Positions 61,134-64,000 of a stretch of DNA of 64,000 nt are shown piece by piece. The number at the start of each line of letters is the position of its first letter. The stretch's first letter is position 1. This DNA comes from Pseudomonas sp. HMWF032 (GTDB lineage Bacteria > Pseudomonadota > Gammaproteobacteria > Pseudomonadales > Pseudomonadaceae). Made by a program: the position numbers and the translations under genes. The stretch covers positions 1 through 64,000 of the forward strand of contig NZ_QAIG01000013.1 of the NCBI RefSeq assembly GCF_003060885.1, given 5' to 3'. The notes under the pieces are model-generated. The model searched no databases. It was not told where the DNA came from and saw only the letters and a program-made list of their open reading frames with translations.

Positions 61134-62519
61134 CTAATGCGCATGAGGGTTAAAAAAGTGGTAGCGGTTTTTCCCGGTTTTCTTGGCCTGGTACATCGCA
61201 TGGTCGGCGCAGCGCAGCAGCAAATCGGCGTCAGCACCGTCTTGCGGGTAAAGCGCCACACCGATGCTGGCGGACACCTGATGCGTTTGCGTAGCCAATT
61301 GCACCGGTTCGGCAGCGGCCTGCAGCAGACGATGCAGAACGGTTTCACAGGCTTCGACGGATTCGAGATCAACCAGAATGGCAACAAACTCATCACCGCC
61401 AATCCGGGCCACGGTGTCGCCGTCGCGCAGGGCATGTTTCATCCTGCCAGCCAGTTCAACCAGCAGTTGATCACCCGCAACGTGCCCGCCGGTGTCATTA
61501 ACGGCTTTGAAACCATCCAGATCGAGGTAGACAACGGCTACCAGATTGTCCCGTCGCATAGCCTGTAGCAGCCCTAACTTGAGGCGTTCACCAAACAGCA
61601 CGCGGTTTGGCAGACGGGTCAGTGGGTCATAGTGGGCGATTTTTTCGAGCTGTTTTTGATGGTCTTTCAGTGGCGTAATATCGGTAAACACACCCACCAG
61701 ACCATTCACCCGCCCGGAAATGCCCGGCACACGGCTGACGGTGAGGTGCGTGACGTAAAGCTCTCCGTTTTTGCGCAGGTTCCAGGTTTCGCCTGTCCAA
61801 TAACCTGATTGCTCGAGTGCAGCTTTGATGCTCTGGCAGATTTCTGCGTCATTGCACTCGGCATTGATCAGCGGCGGACAGTGGCCCAGCGCCTCTTCGC
61901 GGGAATACCCGGTGACACGACTAAAGGCCTGATTAACGTCAGCCAGGGAGCCGTCGTTTTCAAAAATCATCACACCCTCGTGGGAATGATGAAACACGCT
62001 GGCGGCTTGTAATAATTTTTGTTCTACATATTTTCGCGCAGTAATGTCACGCGCCGAACAAAACAGCAGTGGCACACTATCAATGTCTACACCGACACTG
62101 GTTATTTCAACATCAATGATTTGCCCACTTTTACGCCGATGTTGTGTTTCAAAGGTACTTTCTATACCTCGCAACATGGGGATATTGGCGATCAAGTCTT
62201 CTTGGTCGAATCGTGCATCCCACTGCAGGACATTTAACTGCATGACCTCATACTGTTCGTAGCCGAGCATACGGGCAAACGCCTCATTGGCCAGAATGAC
62301 ATCACCTTTGAGATTAAGCACATGAATGCCATCTACAGCAGCCCGTAACAACGCCTGATTATTACTCAGTTGCGTACTTAACTCAGCAAAGACACGATCT
62401 GCCTTGCGCGCCACACTGTGAAGTTGGCGACGGGTATGCACGGCATAGCCCAAGCTCATCAACAACAGCACAAACAAAAACGTCAACACCTGCGCATTAG
62501 GTGATTCGATATCACTCAT
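61134..62519 (-). CDS. PAS-GGDEF diguanylate cyclase
   Basis: 461 residues. N-terminal membrane span (about 8-25), two PAS domains (about 50-165 and 175-290, 'AAVDGIHVLNLKGDVILANEAFARML' and 'GVMIFENDGSLADVNQAFSRVTGY'), and a C-terminal GGDEF domain (about 300-455) with an intact 'ARIGGDEFVAI' and an I-site RxxD ('RDGD') five residues before it. Expected to make cyclic-di-GMP with product inhibition. Single gene. Confidence 0.92.
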   Translation of the reverse strand: MSDIESPNAQVLTFLFVLLLMSLGYAVHTRRQLHSVARKADRVFAELSTQLSNNQALLRAAVDGIHVLNLKGDVILANEAFARMLGYEQYEVMQLNVLQWDARFDQEDLIANIPMLRGIESTFETQHRRKSGQIIDVEITSVGVDIDSVPLLFCSARDITARKYVEQKLLQAASVFHHSHEGVMIFENDGSLADVNQAFSRVTGYSREEALGHCPPLINAECNDAEICQSIKAALEQSGYWTGETWNLRKNGELYVTHLTVSRVPGISGRVNGLVGVFTDITPLKDHQKQLEKIAHYDPLTRLPNRVLFGERLKLGLLQAMRRDNLVAVVYLDLDGFKAVNDTGGHVAGDQLLVELAGRMKHALRDGDTVARIGGDEFVAILVDLESVEACETVLHRLLQAAAEPVQLATQTHQVSASIGVALYPQDGADADLLLRCADHAMYQAKKTGKNRYHFFNPHAH

Positions 62520-63044
62520 AGCAAACCCTCGCCAAATACGTTAGCTCTCTGAAACTCCATCCATCGCACATACAGAAGCTTTAATGGGTCGCCAGGGTCG
62601 TCCTCGTTATAATTATTAATTGCGATTCACAGCCTGCTTTTAATTGCGAATAGTTTTATTTAGCCTCCTTAGGGGAAACCCCTTACGCCATTAAACCAAC
62701 GTCAAATTACCGTCTAGCGCAGAAACTCGTTTCAAGAAATGCCACATCTTTATAAAGCCATACCATTAAATGCTCTGTATCTTTTTGTACTCGGCACGCA
62801 CCAGTGTGACAATTTAATTACAGTACGCAGCCGTATAGTAAAACGCGTTTCTATAAATTAAAGTTCATCCAACCCACATACACTTATGAATGTTTAAGCA
62901 TTCGAGCGCCCATTAAGTCAGTGATATAAACCCTCGACACTTAATGACCCGATAGTCAGCATTAAATCCCTGACAGATTGATCAGGCCGCAACAACCGGC
63001 CTAGACTGCGCGCATTACGGGAAGCCCCATCGACGGAGAAACAG
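62520..63044. promoter_or_regulatory. AT-rich intergenic region upstream of betI with dyads
   Basis: 525 bases without a gene, clearly AT-rich. Dyads: CATTAAGT (62911-62918) with ACTTAATG (62939-62946) 20 bases apart, and CCTGA-N8-TCAGG (62969-62986). No BetI-type TTGATTG...CAAT operator seen. Promoters of both flanking genes should lie here. Confidence 0.35.
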
Positions 63045-63635
63045 ATGCCCAAGGTCGGAATGCAACCGATCCGCCGCTCACAATTGATTGCGGCCACCCT
63101 TGAAGCCGTCGATCAAGTCGGCATGAGCGAAGCCAGCATTGCCTACATCGCGCGGATTGCCGGCGTATCCAATGGCATCATCAGCCACTATTTCCGCGAC
63201 AAGAACGGCTTGCTCGACGCCACCATGCGCCACCTGATGCAGGCGCTGAGCGAAGCCGTTCGCGAACGCCGCGCCCGCCTGCCGGCGGATCAACCGCGCG
63301 CCCATTTGCGGGCGATTATTGAAGGCAACTTCGATGACAGTCAGGTCAACGGCCCGGCGATGAAAACCTGGCTGGCATTCTGGGCCACCAGCATGCACCA
63401 GCCGGCGCTGCGGCGTTTGCAGCGGGTCAACGATCACCGCCTGTATTCCAACCTGTGCGGGCAGTTCAGCCGGGTGTTGCCGCAGGCGCAGGCGCGCAGC
63501 GCAGCCCGTGGCCTGGCGGCATTGATCGATGGCCTGTGGCTGCGCGGGGCGCTGTCCGGTGAAGGTTTCGACACCCGCCAGGCGATGCAGATCGCCTATG
63601 ACTACCTGGACATGCAGCTGGAAAAAGCGGGTTAA
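63045..63635 (+). CDS. betI: TetR-family repressor BetI
   Basis: 196 residues. N-terminal helix-turn-helix 'IRRSQLIAATLEAVDQVGMSEASIAYIARIAGVS' region (about 9-45) and choline-binding core with 'MKTWLAFWATSMHQPALRRLQRVNDHRLYSNL' and 'RGLAALIDGLWLRGALSGEGFD', the BetI signatures. Represses choline oxidation genes until choline is bound. GGAGAA ribosome site. Unusually, betB and betA do not follow; the next gene is convergent betT. Confidence 0.95.
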   Translation: MPKVGMQPIRRSQLIAATLEAVDQVGMSEASIAYIARIAGVSNGIISHYFRDKNGLLDATMRHLMQALSEAVRERRARLPADQPRAHLRAIIEGNFDDSQVNGPAMKTWLAFWATSMHQPALRRLQRVNDHRLYSNLCGQFSRVLPQAQARSAARGLAALIDGLWLRGALSGEGFDTRQAMQIAYDYLDMQLEKAG

Positions 63636-63638
63636 GCA

Positions 63639-63669
63639 ACTCGGGTGGCGCACAGGGCACCACCCGAGT
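63639..63669. terminator. Bidirectional stem-loop between betI and betT
   Basis: ACTCGGGTGG / CCACCCGAGT perfect 10-bp arms with an 11-base loop, in the 39-base gap between converging genes. Confidence 0.65.
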
Positions 63670-63674
63670 CCGCT

Positions 63675-64000
63675 TCAGCCTTGCGTCGGCAGGGCGGACA
63701 CTGCCGCTGGCTGCTCACTGGCGGCCAGATCGGCCTTCATCGCCTTGAGCAGGGCGAACATGTACAACAGCAACACCACCGAGAAGGGCAATCCCGCCAG
63801 CACCACCACGGTTTGCATGGCGGTGAAATTACCGGCGAACAACAGCCCAATGGTCACCAGCGTGATGACCACACTCCAGAAGATGCGCAGCCAATGCGGA
63901 GCGTCTTCGTCCAGCTCGCTGCCCTGACGCGACAGGTTGGCCAGCATCACCGAGCCAGAGTCAGCCGGGGTGAGGAACAGCACAAAGCCCACGCAAATCG
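63675..64000 (-). CDS. betT: BCCT-family choline/betaine transporter, C-terminal part (cut by window edge)
   Basis: The frame is open to the window end; 107 codons are visible. 'FVLFLTPADSGSVMLANLSRQG' and two further spans ('IFWSVVITLVTIGLLFAGNF', 'TVVVLAGLPFSVVLLLYMFALLKAM') match the last spans of BetT-type BCCT carriers, with a short cytosolic tail ending 'VSALPTQG'. Proton- or sodium-driven choline uptake. The short tail suggests the non-osmosensory BetT form. Confidence 0.85.
   Translation of the reverse strand, partial: ICVGFVLFLTPADSGSVMLANLSRQGSELDEDAPHWLRIFWSVVITLVTIGLLFAGNFTAMQTVVVLAGLPFSVVLLLYMFALLKAMKADLAASEQPAAVSALPTQG

Overview
This is a high-GC window that reads as a chromosome segment of Pseudomonas (broad sense). 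No rRNA, tRNA, CRISPR array or prophage was seen. The genus call rests on gene order: a complete glycine-betaine/choline catabolism cluster (fdhA-purU-soxGADB-glyA, ltaE, etfBA, dgcBA, dipeptidase, gbcA/gbcB, gbdR, sdaB, cbcVWX, betI, betT), the creBC/creD system, and Pseudomonas-type palindromic repeats at operon ends.

Layout. (1) 1-2580: a decayed PepSY membrane-protein tail, a 45-residue membrane peptide, and the acetate permease pair (DUF485 protein and actP) with palindromes in its promoter. (2) 2666-10926: a glutathione transferase; a leftward chain of small membrane proteins (187, 88, 47 and 100 aa) joined by stop/start overlaps downstream of creD; a rightward operon (DUF2628, alpha/beta hydrolase, small membrane protein, DinB); a CBS protein; and creC-creB. 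(3) 11066-15555: a chemoreceptor, an HD-GYP protein and a PlsC-type acyltransferase. (4) 15704-41583: the betaine core. GbcAB demethylates betaine to dimethylglycine. DgcAB with its own electron-transfer flavoprotein makes sarcosine. SoxBDAG makes glycine plus 5,10-methylene-THF or formaldehyde. FdhA and PurU handle the one-carbon units, GlyA makes serine, and SdaB deaminates serine to pyruvate. GbdR is the expected activator. (5) 41920-47818: quaternary-amine uptake, with one ABC ATPase/permease pair and three substrate-binding proteins. (6) 48050-54735: accessory genes, several in lower-GC DNA: a MerR/GyrI regulator, BPL-N-like secreted protein, DUF2986, a frameshifted cupin, DUF418, an EEP nuclease, NIPSNAP, DinB and an ATC-hydrolase-like protein. 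(7) 54750-60985: a HEAT-repeat protein, a two-component system, a secreted Cys-rich protein and a sterol-desaturase-family hydroxylase, lying between inverted remnants that resemble IS ends. (8) 61134-64000: a PAS-GGDEF cyclase, betI and the C-terminal end of betT.

The items I find most worth checking are: the overlapping small-membrane-protein operon with 11-bp-spaced boxes upstream of creD; a BetI-type operator in front of gbdR rather than in front of betI; recurrent GTCGC repeats at betaine promoters; and the IS-flanked module of two-component system, Cys-rich protein and hydroxylase.
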